In this document: positions 26,601 through 40,633 of the stretch, piece after piece
Position numbering within the stretch: position 1 is the stretch's first letter
How the letters are laid out: each line of letters starts with the position of its first letter
From: Opisthorchis felineus
Taxonomy: Eukaryota; Platyhelminthes; Trematoda; Opisthorchiida; Opisthorchiidae
Direction: 5' to 3'
NCBI GenBank assembly: GCA_004794785.1
Contig: SJOL01006496.1
Span: 826,365 to 890,364, forward strand
DNA length: 64,000 nucleotides
Program-made: the position numbers and the translations under genes
Notes under the pieces: model-generated
Database searches by the model: none
Seen by the model: only the letters and a program-made list of their open reading frames with translations
Told to the model about the DNA's origin: nothing

Positions 26601-29600
26601 TCCAAATAAGAATACCTGCTAGGAAGAGCCAATAACAGATTTAGTCGATGAAAGGATAGCCAGTGCTTGCACGCGGAGTCTGTCTAAAATTGACTGGAAA
26701 ATCACTTGGATTCCGGAACGAAAAGCGTGCCTGCAATGCATAAAATCGTGCCTTTCGTTACCAATGAAGTAATAAAAATAGGTTCGTAGTTTTTCTATTA
26801 GGAAGCAGTACCAGGTAGTTTAGGCTTGTTCCAAACACCACGGCAGGCACAGTGTGTTGGCGTATTCCCCATAAGTCGTATCCCTCTGAATTAAAATATG
26901 GCTCCTGAAATGTGCGAGCTCTCCGAACTGGCCTTGAAAGGATGGCGGCTGATAAGAGACGAAACTATGGTCACATTTATAACGCAGGGTGTGTCATCAC
27001 AGAGGTACAAAGTCCTACGTATATTCGGCGGTAAATTTCAGTTGTGAAATCTCAGTGGAATAACCTTTCCCTGATATGCTTATCTAAGAGTGATCACCAT
27101 AGGTAATTTTCAAATTAACGCTCTCACAGCTCGGAAAATCTATTCTACCTCTGGAAGATGGCCAGAAGTTCTGAATGTCGTAATGACAGATCATGCGAGC
27201 TTTTCCAATTCATGCAGTCTTATAGGTTGATTTGTTGTTTAACCTTCCTGCCTAAACGCGGGCAGCAGTTTGAGCAGCTGCAACACAGTTGAGAGACTTG
27301 GAACTATGACGTTGAACTCTAAGTTATACAGACTGTGAGTCCGCCAATGTACATGGCATACAGGAGGGAATTATATTACATATAAATATGTACGTACAGG
27401 CTTTCAGCATCTCAATCGGTCTTTCGTCATTTGCCTCGACTTTAACCATAAGATGTACGAAACTGATGATAACCTTTAAGTCTGTCATACGATTCACCGG
27501 TTACCACGCAGAATCACTGGAGCCTGGATTGAAGTTTTTTCAACTTACAGAGACTTCATCATTGACACGCTTGTCTTCAGACCCTTTTTATAATTTCGAG
27601 GTTGTTTAACGTTACTTGACATTTTCCAGTAGCTTGATTTAAACGGCGAAATTGCAGGAAGTGCCGGGTAGACTATTGGATTTCGAGCGAGAGCGAGTTT
27701 TAATAGATTTACGATGCTGGGAGAATAATGGCGCATGAAACTGGCCTTATTAACATTTTAACTCCAGGAATTGATCAGATGACCGTTGCGCTGTTGCGGT
27801 CCTGTCCAACTAGATTCAAACCGAATAATTTGAACAGGGTTTCTGTTCGTTATGGTTCAATTTTGAGCGTAGTTTTCTGAATTTTGCACACACATTATTC
27901 CTTAAACCGGAAAAAACTATGTGAATCGGCTAGTTTTCAACGAAATCAGGCAAAGGCGCTATTTCAGAAGCACTCCAGAGGCAAATCACGCTGGTAACCT
28001 CATCTACCTTAATTTGAATATTGACCATACGATTACGGGTATCATTTGTATCAATTGTATCTCCAAAACTTTTTCTCCTCATAAAGACTGCCCATGACAA
28101 TGCACACGTACATATGAACTGGTTTTAGTTCGTCAGTACTCTGCCAAAAATATCGTTTGATTCACTGGATACATGTTTTTATCAGTCAAACTGCTCGCAC
28201 AAGCTGCTGCTGCGCAAGCCTCAGTCAGTCCAGGTTTTCTTATTTTGCTCTTGGTGTAGGTAGTCTGAACCCACAACATGTCGTTTGAAGAATCATGATA
28301 GACCCTATGCTTCTTATTCCGCCAAGACCTGCTCCGATAGAAGCGCTGGTTTTGAAGGAGCTTTTTTGTTCCTATTAGCCCTCATGAAATGCAAGTCTTT
28401 AATTATGATGGTGGACTTTCCGGGTGCTAATTTATGAATTGATACCTACTGAAATAATCTCACATGAAGCTGGATTAAAACAACACCAGTGAGTACTCTT
28501 TTCATGATCCGTTAAATGTTTAGGGTGCAAATCATGCGAATGCAGTAGATGATGTCCAATGTCTACACCATTCCTCAAAAATGCACACAAACGATCATCC
28601 ACTGGTACGTAAACCGGATTACGCCTTACTTTCGTACATAAATTTTAACATAAATTTGAATGGTTTACATTATACGGCCTTTAAGGAAGCAGAAATCGAA
28701 GTAACAATTCCAGAGAACACGTCCGGACTCTGGTCCTTGGATTTTATTACAGAAGGCCGTTCAAGATGTCCTAATTGATCGACAAACCTGCACCGTCCGC
28801 TAAGAAACACACGACAGATATAACAACGGCTCCCCTCGAAATGAAGGGAAAATGTATTATAAGCTGGTAGATGGGCCAAGAACTTAATTATTCGTTCGTT
28901 CGTTTGCAAGTAAATGTGTTTGGTAAAATTTTCGCCAGGTGAATTGTGAGTCAATCCTACAAACGTTCTAGCAAACCAATCGAGGGGAAAAACTCCTGGG
29001 ATTTGGGGACCAAGCAAATAGATAGTTTGGGTTGGTTGACTATTAATTTGAGTATCCATATAGTACTCTGGAAGTGAAGATGATGGGCGGAGAAATTTGC
29101 CTGAAATAGCTCACGTACCCCCTCAAGAAGTGCACCCAGTAAGTCTGGACACGAAATTCACAGGAAGAAGGTTGTCGAATTCGAACTATTTGTAACCGGG
29201 GTATACCCATAAATTCCACATATCTGTTGCGACAATTGAGCTGACACGACCCAAAGTACTCATCCTAGGAACATACGCATGCCTAGCTAGCCCTAGTAAC
29301 TAATCAGCTCTATGGCCATCACTGTACCATCGCTAAATAACATTAGCCTGCTATATTTGTGTGCCTGAGACGTGTATCCTGAGTGACACGGTAGTCAATG
29401 ACCATTTGCATACTGTAGGACTCAAGTATTTAGATATACAAAGCATGCTGATGGCTTTAGAACATCTCCCTCTTCTCAGCCTCCAATCTTATTCTATAGA
29501 GTTCAAACCTGGTAAGCATGGTTTAGATAGGTTTATATGCGGCTCAACCCGAAACTTATGGGGCAGTGCCCATTGTAATAGGATGTTTAGAAACTTCGTT

Positions 29601-32180
29601 TGATGTAACAGGCCAAAGTAAAAACGGATGCCGGCCCACCATGTTTGGCATCTGACTTTACGACTGAACTGTCGTGTCACGTGCGACACGTAGGGCTTGA
29701 GCTGAAACGCTGTACAGCTTCGTCTAATAGCCGATAGCTAGCCACCGGCGTTTCGACTATTAACCAGTCACACTTGGCGCCAAAGCTCTTCCAATCCCTT
29801 CGAACTTTTTTTGGAAATTACATGTATTCAACACATTTTGCGTTATTTCTAGGGAGAATCATTATTTTAGCTTGCACATTTGAAAATATGGTTGGTCATG
29901 CTTCGTACTGTACTCATTTGGTTAAGCGCTGCCCCAATATAGCTTGTAAAGCATTAAAAAAGCGATCTTAACTGAATGCTGTATGACTTTAGCTTGGCTG
30001 TTTCGCAGTGGGTAGTTGGGGACCTGATGCAAAACCCATATCTGGCGCAGACTGTACCCAAGTTCAAATCTGACAAGCGCATCTTTTAACTTTCGTTTTC
30101 AGCTTCAAATATGCTGTCTCTGACGATAGGTATAAGCTTCATACTTTAGATTCAGTTTCAATACACCTCATGACACATTACTGATTCTCTTCCAATCTAG
30201 CTGAGGCTCTGACCTAGTCACTGCGCAATTATTGAAGTTTTTTCATCCGCCCATACCTGTTCTATATTTCGACCAAGATAATTAAACGGCTGTCGATTCA
30301 TCTGAGGAACGGGAAACATAACTGTGGCTTACAGGTGTGACCAAACTGTTCTGGCGAATATCCATGTAACAGTGGGCGAAACTTTGAACCTCGAAAGCCA
30401 CATAAGAATCCATCGGAAGAAAATTAAGTGGATGCCTGGTTCACCAGTAAAAGTCTGATGTTGCTAACTTACCTTACTCCTGACTCGTCTCCATGAGGAT
30501 GAAGGTGCTTCTGTGATCGCGGGATCAGACCACACATCAGCTTAAGAATTTAAGCCGTTTAAATGTTTGGACTTATCAAGTGGGTTCAGAGCGATGTTAC
30601 TTATGCCTCTATAGAAGCTCCAAAATGCTGACCACAGAACACGGTAGCTACTAACGAGTATGCAAAGTGGTGTGTGAGGTGGGTAAACCTCGTCTAGTCA
30701 GATATCTGCCCACTAAGTTTCGTTACGCCGTTTTATATTTAACGTCAAACAGTTAGCATTCAGCTTACCGACTGCGCCTCAATTTATGAATAGGATAATA
30801 GTACCCAGCATAATCCTGATCAATTGGTTATCAAATTACGGGTTCTCGTATTTCTCAAAAGATAAGCAGCAAATGAGTTTCCCCATTTAATACTCACTGC
30901 CCGCAGTTTCCGAAGACGCGCTAACATAATAAACAACAACGACAGTAATAGCTCCGTTTGTGCTTCCCACTGACCTTAACGATAATATTCGGTAATGTCT
31001 TTCGAGAAACCAGCAAACTCTCTTCCACTGGAGTTTTGCTTGGTTCTCACATTTTTATCCACGGGGAGGTCGTCCTTCCTTCAGATTCCCGAGAAACGGT
31101 ATAGTTACCGTTATGGTGGAAATCGGGGATATGTACAAAGACAACCAGATGTACTGGAAAGTAATACCTACATGTGAAAAACAGGATTACAAGAGACAAA
31201 TCTGTATAACATGCTAACCACAAGTTTAATTTTACTCTGATGCTGCCACAAAGTATAAACCGTGGCGTTGAAGCCAGTTTTTCAACGGGATTACCACGAA
31301 AGCAGTGTTCAAGTGAATCCGTGCCATCGGTACTATTGGAAATCTCAGCTTCCACAGAAGTAACATCACGTCAGTTTGAACCAAATAACAACAAAAATCA
31401 CATTCACAGGCATCCAGAACAGTAATCTAGTATTAATAAGCTTAATAATGCTACCTCGTGTTTAGACATTTGAGGCGGATAGTCGTTCTACCCAGTGCTT
31501 GGTAGTATCGTAGGTAGAACACGAAGGAGAGCTGCCCGATTGAAAGCGCAGCCTCTGTCGTCCCCCATTTATTTGAATCAAATTCTGGTCGGGCAAACAG
31601 GTTTTCTGTCTAAGCTTTCCTGCAATCACAAACGCAATCAGCTCAAACGCAGCAATATCATCCTCACTGCGACTCGACCGGCAGTTCGGTGGGCCGAACT
31701 TGAAAATCAAAACCCAGTCGAATCGGCCGACTTATTCATCCCATTAATTAATGCAACCCTATTTAGAGGATTTTCTCGCTAAGTGATTACAACTTGGGGT
31801 AATATATTTTCACGCATACCCGCACGAATAAATGAGACTATTACGCTTTGCACTTCTGTCAGTCACGTCTGACACAAACACTGCAGTGTCGATTTCACAG
31901 ATATGTTCGTTATGTTCACGTGTACCACCTGATTATGCAATGTGAGTATTCGATCGGGATTATTTAGTCGTATGCTAGGGTTTACACTCGGATGCCATGT
32001 TTATAGGGCAATAAACATTTCGGCAGGCAGACAGTGAATAGTCGCTGGTACAATGCTTAGAGCTGTCTGATGAAATGGATGCATCTCTGAAGTGATGACT
32101 GCGGTTAATTGAACAATATAATTGATCTTTACTGGATAGTCACTCGAGTTTAATTAAGTTGAGTAAGTGATATATATTTA
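23611..32180. other. No recognisable gene
   Basis: From 25.1 to 27.4 kb there is not even a 60-codon ATG frame. The 129-codon minus-strand frame 29059-28670 is the longest and has no recognisable domain. A tRNA-like patch near 30.0-30.07 kb (GTTCAAATC) is too weak to call. Confidence 0.5.
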
Positions 32181-32185
32181 GTCCC

Positions 32186-32415
32186 ACGGCGGGCGAGATG
32201 GCTCAAGTGGTTAGAGCTCGAATTTACTGACCAGAATGGCCGTGGTTCAAACCCGACCTCTGCCTCTCGACATCTGCTGTCTAGGCTTGTGAGACCTGGA
32301 AGTATCCCAGCTTTCGTGCTTCCTTCGGGTAACATGGCAGTTAGGCACCAAAAGAGTGTCGCAGCCAAACCATTATTATCAGTAGTATTACTGATCCACA
32401 CCTCCGGCAAGCAAA
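32186..32415 (+). mobile_element. tRNA-promoter SINE-type repeat common in flukes
   Basis: The element starts near GGGCGAGATGG. It carries a pol III A box, TGGCTCAAGTGG (32199-32210), and a B box, GGTTCAAACCC (32244-32254), about 35 bases apart, then a body containing GACCTCTGCCTCTCGA and GTGCTTCCTTCGGGTAACAT. In many predicted fluke proteins this repeat is read through as EFTDRKVRGSNP and PGSIPALVLPSGG. Here the plus frame gives EFTDQNGRGSNPTSAS and RPGSIPAFVLPSGNMAVRH, which confirms family and orientation. A few point changes separate it from the form I remember. The 86-codon minus-strand frame over it is a shadow. Confidence 0.8.
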
Positions 32416-32419
32416 AGAG

Positions 32420-35400
32420 CCAACATTTAATTTAATGATTTCAAAATCACTCCCTCAGTCCTCCCGGTCATGGAACTACAGGGAAATTTAGAGTACACAA
32501 AAGTAATGCAATATACCATAATTATTACATGCATTGTAAAATTTGTGCACATAGCGTATTTCAGCTGGCGCAAATGAACTTCGTTTTTTGTAGTTGGCAA
32601 CGTCGTTCTGCCATAAAGTGTGTTCACTCTGCGTTCAGGCTGCCCACTATTCTGTCAAAAGTCTCAAGATGCTCTGAACTTTACAGTCACTTTACGGTCT
32701 GAGAAAAGACAGTGACCTTGAGTAAATTTGACTCCAAGATGATATGGTGTTCTTCAAAGAAGAAAACTATGTGTTCAAACAAAACTCTACACAGTCTGAC
32801 AGGATTTGTTCAATGGCATGTCCCCAACTCTTAAAAGGATGTACGTGGGTGTGTATGCCAATTCACTTGGGGGCCGTTATCGAGGGATGTTACTATGAAA
32901 GCGTTGTACCGAAGCTGAAAACTTCAGTCTTTCCCTCCACAAGATGTCGCAAGAGGTAAAGATTTACACCAGTAAGAAGTTTGCTATTTTGTTTCAAATG
33001 CTACTGGGTTTGAGTGAGTTAGAATGGGTGCGATGCAGGTGACGTTGGCAAGTTTAATTTTTCAATGGAAACGAAAGTGGTGCTGGATGCATTCGGGCAC
33101 GTTCGACACGTGGGACTACATAAGACGTGGAAATGAAATATTTACTTGTCATGTTCGTTGATACGGTTATGAAGGCGTCAGATTTTTTGAAAAAGTGTGC
33201 CCACAATTAAATATTTACTTAGACGATTGACGAAGATTCTTTGTTCATCGGTTAAGTCCCTGGTTAAAACTGAGACCGGATCGCAGTGGAAGTCGCAAAA
33301 GGATTGATGTAATGTCTTGGTGTCCAATATAATATACTAAGGGACGCCAACTTTGTTTGAAAAATGAGAATTCCTGCTCTGCTACTCAGTTAATTTGAAT
33401 AAACCTGTGGTACGTACGAGGTATATGAAGTGAACAGAGTCACATTATGCATAACTTGCAACCAATATTCACGGTATACGGGTGGAACACGATGTCATAA
33501 CTACAACACATAACTCTCTTTTTGCCGCCTTTAAACCTACGCTAGACCACTAGCTTAATTTCCTATAATCAGTAAGATCGATCGGAGCATACGGCCGCAA
33601 GTCACGCAAATATGAGCAATGTATATGTGAATCTTATTGCATTTCGTTTTGTGAACCTTCGATGTTGCTTGAAAATGGCTTCCAGTTCAGTTCCGCTTTA
33701 AGCAAAGTTACATCACTAAAAAAGCCAGAGAAGTTTTCGCCGCAACCAAACTTGTGTATGCAGCGAAGTGCACATTACTAATAACAAAATATGAGGTTTC
33801 TCAACTCCTTCGTGGTTAAAACAAACATAATACTCTCTCGCCTTTTATATGTTCAGCTGGACATCTTAAATAAGAGAAATCACTAAGAGGAAACGGAGCA
33901 TATATTCTCTTAGCGTATGTTTCCACCAATGCAAAAAACTGACCACTCATAATGAATTTATATTGTTTTCTTGGGTCCAAAATGCATCGGTTCTAATCTA
34001 AGATCTCAAGGGAATGAATATACAACAAGAAACCTCTGGTTGGGCAGTGGATGTCACTCACAGATATAGTCAACTAGAACTGTTATTCCGATTGATCAAC
34101 AATGCTTCCATGATAGCATAATGAAAGACCCAACGCTCAGTCCACAGCGGTAGGAGCTTTATGCACCATTCGTTTTGCGACTGGTTTGAATACCGGAGAT
34201 TCCGGTGTAGGTAGCTGGAGGTCAGTTTACGGAGCTGGCACATCGATGTTAACTTATCTGGTGATGGATTACGTTTAAACAAATATTGCTAGTGGACATA
34301 TTATTCTGCTCCGTGGTTACATTTTGCATAAAGATCGAAACAACTGGAGATGAAGGTTGTGTAAACATGACGAGTCTATCTACTCGGATCACTTATTGTG
34401 AGAGGGACTGTGAGACAATAAGCAGGTGCCTCTTACCCAAGTTATTCCCCAGCTTTGCATTTCAGTAAAAACAAGCCGATTTTAAAGGAATGCTGACCAT
34501 TTGAAAACCTCAGGTTTTGATGGAGAAACCAAAACAAGACTAGTCGTTTCACTGCAGAATCCTTGACTAAACGGGACAGGTATAAAATCCGGTTTTGGCC
34601 ACAACAAATTTGCGGAGGCACAGCCTTTGTCAGTCTGGCCTAGGATTCGGGCCTAAAATTACGCGTTATAATTTTTTAGGATACCGCCTAATAGTAGATA
34701 GCTTTCGTTCCACAAGTTGCCCACGTGGCGTCGCGGTGAGGATATTTTAAATCAGGACAAAATAATGTAGCTTTTTGCCGCGTTCAACGAAGGGCTTTGT
34801 CTTATTCCCATTCAGTATGTTCCTTGAGGATATAACGAACTTATGGGTCTCCCAGTTTGCTAGAGTTTGCAGGCATTTCTTGACAAGAAGCCACAAATCT
34901 TGTCTAAAGATTATGGTATTTTACAAAACGAGGCAGGTTTTGCGCTGTTTCCGCTAACCGTCTGCGATTAGGCTTAAATGTGAGATGTAGGTTCAGCCGG
35001 AAACTGAACTGTCAAAAGTCCATGGTAGTCGATCTATGCAATTCAGTAGTTATCTTATTCAAACCACATCCTCACCGCAATTTAAATTTGCTGCCTCTAC
35101 AGCGGGAATCGTTTGTGATTGCAACCGCGATGGAGAATACAAAACTTAGGGATGTTTTAAGTCAGCCCCTTATAAAGCCATCATTCTGTACACCGTCCTC
35201 GACCGGAGGTTATGTCTCACTGCTTTAATCATTTTGCGGCCTCTAACATGACACTCATAGTTTTGGGCATGGTTTCGTCAAGCTACTTACTATAACGTAA
35301 GTGATTTGGCACAACGTGAATGTAAGTTGGAAAGTTTTTAATTTGAGGAGAGAGCTAAACAGAATTAAAACGACTGGTTGCAACTTTTTACATTTACGCC

Positions 35401-38400
35401 ATTCAGAGCAGTCACTGGGTTAACGAGGATTAAGTCCATTCAGTAAGTGCAATTTGAGCATGTGATTTTCAACTGCTAATTTCGCTGAGCGCAAAAAAAC
35501 AGATAAAAACTTTCCGCATACACTGGTGAATAATTTTTTTACCAGGAAAGGTGAGTAAATTTTACGTAATCTTTCATATTGCATGATTTATACATTCATG
35601 TGGCGTCATTTGTTTTTAAATTCAAATTATTTTTGGTAGTCATTGCTGTTTCGGTGTTTGACGTTTTATCAACGCAACTGGACAAAATGGTAGGGTTCTC
35701 AGACTGTCCTTTTAAAGAAACAGTGAAAGTTTTACAAACACTTTATGTTTTCTAGAGGAATAGCAGAAAAGAGCTTGGAAGAATTCTTGATTACATTTGT
35801 GAAAGAGAAACATAAAAACGTCTAAAGCAGCGGCTGCAATTTTCTGCTGATTTTATAAAAGTGAAACGTCAACAGTAAGAGGAATGTTAATAAACGTGGT
35901 ACCAATCCCAGAATATCTTATGTGCAGCATAAAACGACTAGTTCAAAACGCAGTGAAACTATTAGCTAAAATTTTACACTGGAAGTCGTTAGATCGGGTT
36001 GATTTTGTCGACACAATATTATTTCTTTGATAAAAGCGCAAATCCGCGGAACAAGTGAAGGAAATTGTGTTCTGTGAAGTGTACACTAATCAACGCTTCG
36101 CGTACTAGATGTGGACTGGAAACTGTATCAGTATGGCAAAAATGTACCACGTGGGTGTTCAACAATTTCCAAGGTCGTATGCTTTCCTCGATAGTTGGGG
36201 AAATCCGACGAAGCTACATATACTTGTTCATTCGGGTGACCACGGTCTATTTGCTTGACTGCTCACTTATGCTGTCTATGGTGACAAACAGTAACCGATG
36301 CGGAAATTATTAACCCCGTTGCCTGGGCTACGGCCATGTGTTCGTTCAAGGCAGGATAAATTAGATCTCAAATCATCTGACAACAACACCTGCACCACCT
36401 TTCACAACTTTGTCGTGATATCGAAACCGAGTTAAAAGTCTCAATGGCAAGTTTCAATGGATGCGTTTTTTGAAAGCTGAAAAACGCGTTTGCCAGATTT
36501 TGACATCAAATCCGACCAAAATACGTAGCAGAGCCCATAGTAAATGCAATATCTCATGGAAAGAATATGAAACAAGGATTTCTACCTACATTTTTGCCAA
36601 AAAATGCTACCTCACAGGCTGGTTATATACACCAATGCGTGTTTCATATTTGTACTAACTTAGCTATGAAAGTGTTATCCGGTATTTGACCTCAAAAACC
36701 TGCAGAACGCTAACCTCACGCATAAACAATATTCTCTCCCATTTAGTATACACGTCCCATATGTCACAACGTTCTCAGCATTTATTGCATGGTATATTAC
36801 TGCGTCGTTCGATTTCTTGGTCAAACTAGGCTTTGAATATTAACTCCAGGTTGTCCATTCCTCGAATCAAGCTCAGTATGCCAAAGCAACAGGAAAGACA
36901 ATCTTGCGATCCTTCTGTTTCCACTAAGATACCGTGTACATAAGGTTATTAAAAACGTCAAAGCAATGAGGAAGGGGGCATATTATGAAATATAATAACA
37001 GTACGTCTTATGCCTTTCCAGTGGTACCTGATACCAACAAAATTCGATTATGTGCATCCGTTAAACTGAAACTAATTTAAAAATGAGCAAGTTTAATACA
37101 TTTATTGCGGTTTCTACTTTTGAAATGCGTTTGCAAACCTCCACTAAAGAAGGAATGATAAAAAATATCTGAGCTGTTTGCTTCTTGGGAGTTTATTTTG
37201 TAATCTCCGCTTGGAAAAATTAACATTTTATAATAAGCCTTTGCGGTGTACCAAAAGAGGGCGTGGCAACTGCGATGCAGTTAGTACACCTGATGATTGA
37301 ACCTCAGCGAGTCAGTGTAATGTGGCCGGCAAGAGATTCTCAGTTTAGCGAACGTTCATGAATCAACAAGCCAACGTTTTTATTCATGCAATATGCGTGA
37401 ACTTTACTTCCACTTTATATCCAGTGGAATATCTATCAGAGTAATAATTGTCAATTTTAATTCTGGAGTGTTCTGACAACTATTACTTAATGGTTGACTC
37501 ACCGATGTTACAGCAATCGACCTCAAAAAGCAAAGCCTTATTTCCAGTTTTTGAAAATGCACACAACAAAAATATGCGTATTATCTCCGATATTTTTGAC
37601 GGAGAGTCGACCGCGTTAGTAAGACTGTAGATCATGGGGCTTCTGAAATCACCCGGAAAAAACATTCACAGCCAGGTAATCAAAAATAGGCACTGGATTT
37701 TTTGCTTAGTGGTGACTTTCAAGGAATTGTTAAATTTGTTTCGGTTTTGTGGACAGAGGAAGCTTCGTAAGTTTTGATGGATATCAACACCTATTCATTT
37801 GAAAGACATACTTACAAACGTAGTACGCATGGGCGAAGTAAATGCTTGTGTATATCCGCCGAGTTGAGGCAGCCCACATTTAATTTCTGACGCGTTCTTT
37901 CGAAATTGCGTCTGAACGGCTGAATGATGCAACGAAATTCATACAGTATCAGCCACACAGAGACAAAAAGGATTTGTCTGGTACAGTCAAAGATTTACCA
38001 GACGTGTGTGTGGCTTCAAAATTCTGGCTAACCGCCAGACAGATAGGCTCCACCCTCCCAGTATCTGAAAAGCCTAGCATCTCCAAGACAAATGTAGCTC
38101 TTAAAAAATATTGTGGTTAGAGAACTTTCAAGTATCCTGGCTGGCTGGTGCTTCTTAAACAATTTTGTAAATTCCATTGTATTCCGTAGCTCTCAAAACA
38201 TCACGCGTCTCGAGGAAATCCCACTAACGCCAAGCACTACACTGCTCTGATCACCCATATTTTGTCAGAAAGATGTTTCAGGACGTAGTTATGAACTGAG
38301 TTGAAAATATATGTACCAGCATCGGCTTTAGGAGTTACGCACAAATTCACCACACACTGATTTTTACGGAAGATCAGAGTTAGCGCTTTTTTAATTATTT

Positions 38401-40325
38401 TCCACATAACTGTATCTTGAGTACGAGGCTCATTTATTTCGGCTGTTTTCTGTTTTCTTTTTTAGCGGAGTTTTGATTATGGTTCATCAGTCTTCGAACA
38501 CAGAGGGTGCTGTATTAATAACAAGCTAGCTAAAGTCACGCAAGATGAGATGAATTATATACAAACGCCATCAAAACAGATAGGCCATTTTGTGGGTTTT
38601 TTCGCAGGTCAGTATACACTGCATTACCTCACCTTTTAGAGAAAAGGCCTGGGGAAAATCGCAAATCTTACTCTGGTGCAAAAAATGTGGGTATTTGTGA
38701 CTCAACAATGCACCCAGGGTTTTCGTGTATCATGCCGTGTCGTCATATCTGACCATATCAAGCCTGGTTCATTTTTTCCGTCGGTAGAACGAATCCGGTT
38801 CAAAAACTCACACATACTGGACAAAAATGCTCGTTTTTGTGACGGATTAGAACTACTTTTGCTGTCAGTTTACCAGTCCTATAATTATCAGACCCACTCT
38901 TACAGAGTAGATATATAGGAATTTATGAATTAGGATAACCAACGACTTATTCGCTGGTTCTATCGCCAAGATGCGCAAGTGGCACCTAATTGGTATTGCC
39001 GGTTTACATCCTTTCTCGTGTATGCTTATTATGGGTTAGTGTTAGTTACTCGTATAACGCGACAGCCAGCTGGACAATAAGTTTGCCTTCATTTGCTAGG
39101 AAATCAATGATCATGTTTGATTATAGCTGCATTAGGAAAGCTACACACAGTGTGCGCCATCTACTTGACTTTAAATTTTGAGCTTCCGCTCGTATAGGGT
39201 GTCGTGTGGAAAGTTTAAGACAGCAGAAAATCTCCCCTTCTTATGAGATTACCTTCAGGAAGAACGCATTTCTGAAAATAGTACAGTAAAAATGCTTCAT
39301 GGGAAAAGCGTCCTAAAATCGACTGAGATATATCTTGTCTAAGTACTAAATTTTTTGTATGGGCTGTGACGTTCTATGTCTGTTTGATGCCACTGCCTGC
39401 CGATGGACGATAGAATTGCAAGCACTAAGTATTATGGAACATAGCCGCTGTTTCTAGGACTGACAAATATTCGGCACTGACGATTCCACAATACTGTTCA
39501 CACGACTGGGTACCACGACAAATATTTATTTCACTGTTTATTATTTGCCAAGAATATACCCTGGCCTGTGTAGGAAGTTCAAGGAATTCTAGAGCTCTAA
39601 AACATTTTTCTTGACCTCATGCATACCTACCCAGAGGAAGACGTCTTTTGAACCAAAAAGTCTCAGGCACAGTGGATTCCAGTGGAGTTCACTGGTTATC
39701 AAGCTTTTTGATTTGGTCGCTCTAGACAGCATTTTGTTTCTCACTGTGCTTAGACCACACATTCTGGTTGTGAAATTCATGCCCGGCGTATGTAACAGAA
39801 ATACCGATGAATAATTTGCTCCTAGTAACATGTTGGTTTTTGACTACTTGACGTTAAAATCTATATCATGACATGAAACCTCGGTCAAAAACTAGACATT
39901 TTCACGCACTATTTGCTGTACTGAGAAAAGCATAAATTAACGAGATAAAACAGACAGCCAACTTGAAGTTGGAACGAAGAACTGAAGTCGGATTTTTGGA
40001 ATGAACACACATACTGTTGACAAGTAAACTTTGATAATTTGGAAATTCATCTTCGGGATACTTATATTTTGCTTACGAATAAAGATGCCGGACAATCCGG
40101 TTTGTTTATCAGATTCACAATCAATGATAACCGTCTGAGTTATTTCTTCCGAAGATATGATCCCATAAGAATACGTTTTAAATTACTGATTGTCTCTCCT
40201 GCTCACATATGGGGTAAAACAAAATGAAACGAGTACTTGGCATTTGTTAGACGTTGTTTTGCAATTCAAAATGAACAAACAAGCTAGCAATCGCTAGTTG
40301 AGAAGACAGTATAATGCCGCAAAAT
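32420..40325. other. Region downstream of the C16orf89-like gene; no second gene seen
   Basis: Up to about 0.8 kb at the right end may be the 3' untranslated region of the gene (AATAAA on the minus strand near 39.53 kb). Elsewhere there are only chance-length frames. A strong plus-strand donor, AAAG/GTGAGTAAA near 35546, has no convincing exon before it. Confidence 0.5.
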
Positions 40326-40633
40326 TCAGATTTCGGTACTCAAAGTATCACTGTCACCGTAAAGGGTTTCCATGTACAATGTCATGAAGGAAGAGAGTGC
40401 GAACAGTGCCACAGACGTTCGATGTGACAGACATGCATCAGGGCCTGTAGATAGAGCCTGCTCTGAACGCTTACGCCGGTAGTGGCCGTATCGATTTGGA
40501 TCAAAATTTTCTGGTGCGATAACTTCTTCGTTAAATTTGTGAAAGCAGCCATTTGGAGCTTGCCAAGAAAGGATCTTCTGGAGGTATTTCGGTTGGCACA
40601 AGGAGAGAAATCCTGCGTAGCCACAGATCCCAA
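40326..40633 (-). CDS. C16orf89-like: C16orf89-like terminal exon G
   Basis: This is the last exon, entered in phase 1 after TTTATTTTTTGGAAAG and ending at TGA (40328-40326). It encodes GICGYAGFLSLCQPKYLQKI, LSWQAPNGCFHKF, NRYGHYRRKRSEQ, ACLSHRTSVALFALSSFMTL and a short polar tail. Human C16orf89 has CGMGGF, AILSWQ, GCFG, a basic RRVKRR-like run, GCSSHNTATAVAALGGF and a short tail in the same order. RRKR is a possible furin-type site. The ATG at 40676 lies in the intron and is not a start. Possible poly(A) signals (AATAAA on this strand) occur at 39537-39542 and 39525-39530, about 0.8 kb downstream. Confidence 0.92.

Noticed and set aside
30005..30075. tRNA-like patch with GTTCAAATC
   Set aside because: It has only a B-box-like motif and no acceptable A box at the right distance, so it is neither a tRNA gene nor a supportable SINE.
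30460..30545. Minus-strand GTAAGT donor after a frame reading PRSQKHLHPHGDESG
   Set aside because: The frame is short, has no clear acceptor and matches no known protein. It may be a repeat, but I cannot name it.
32150..32410. 86-codon minus-strand frame
   Set aside because: It is the antisense shadow of the tRNA-promoter repeat.
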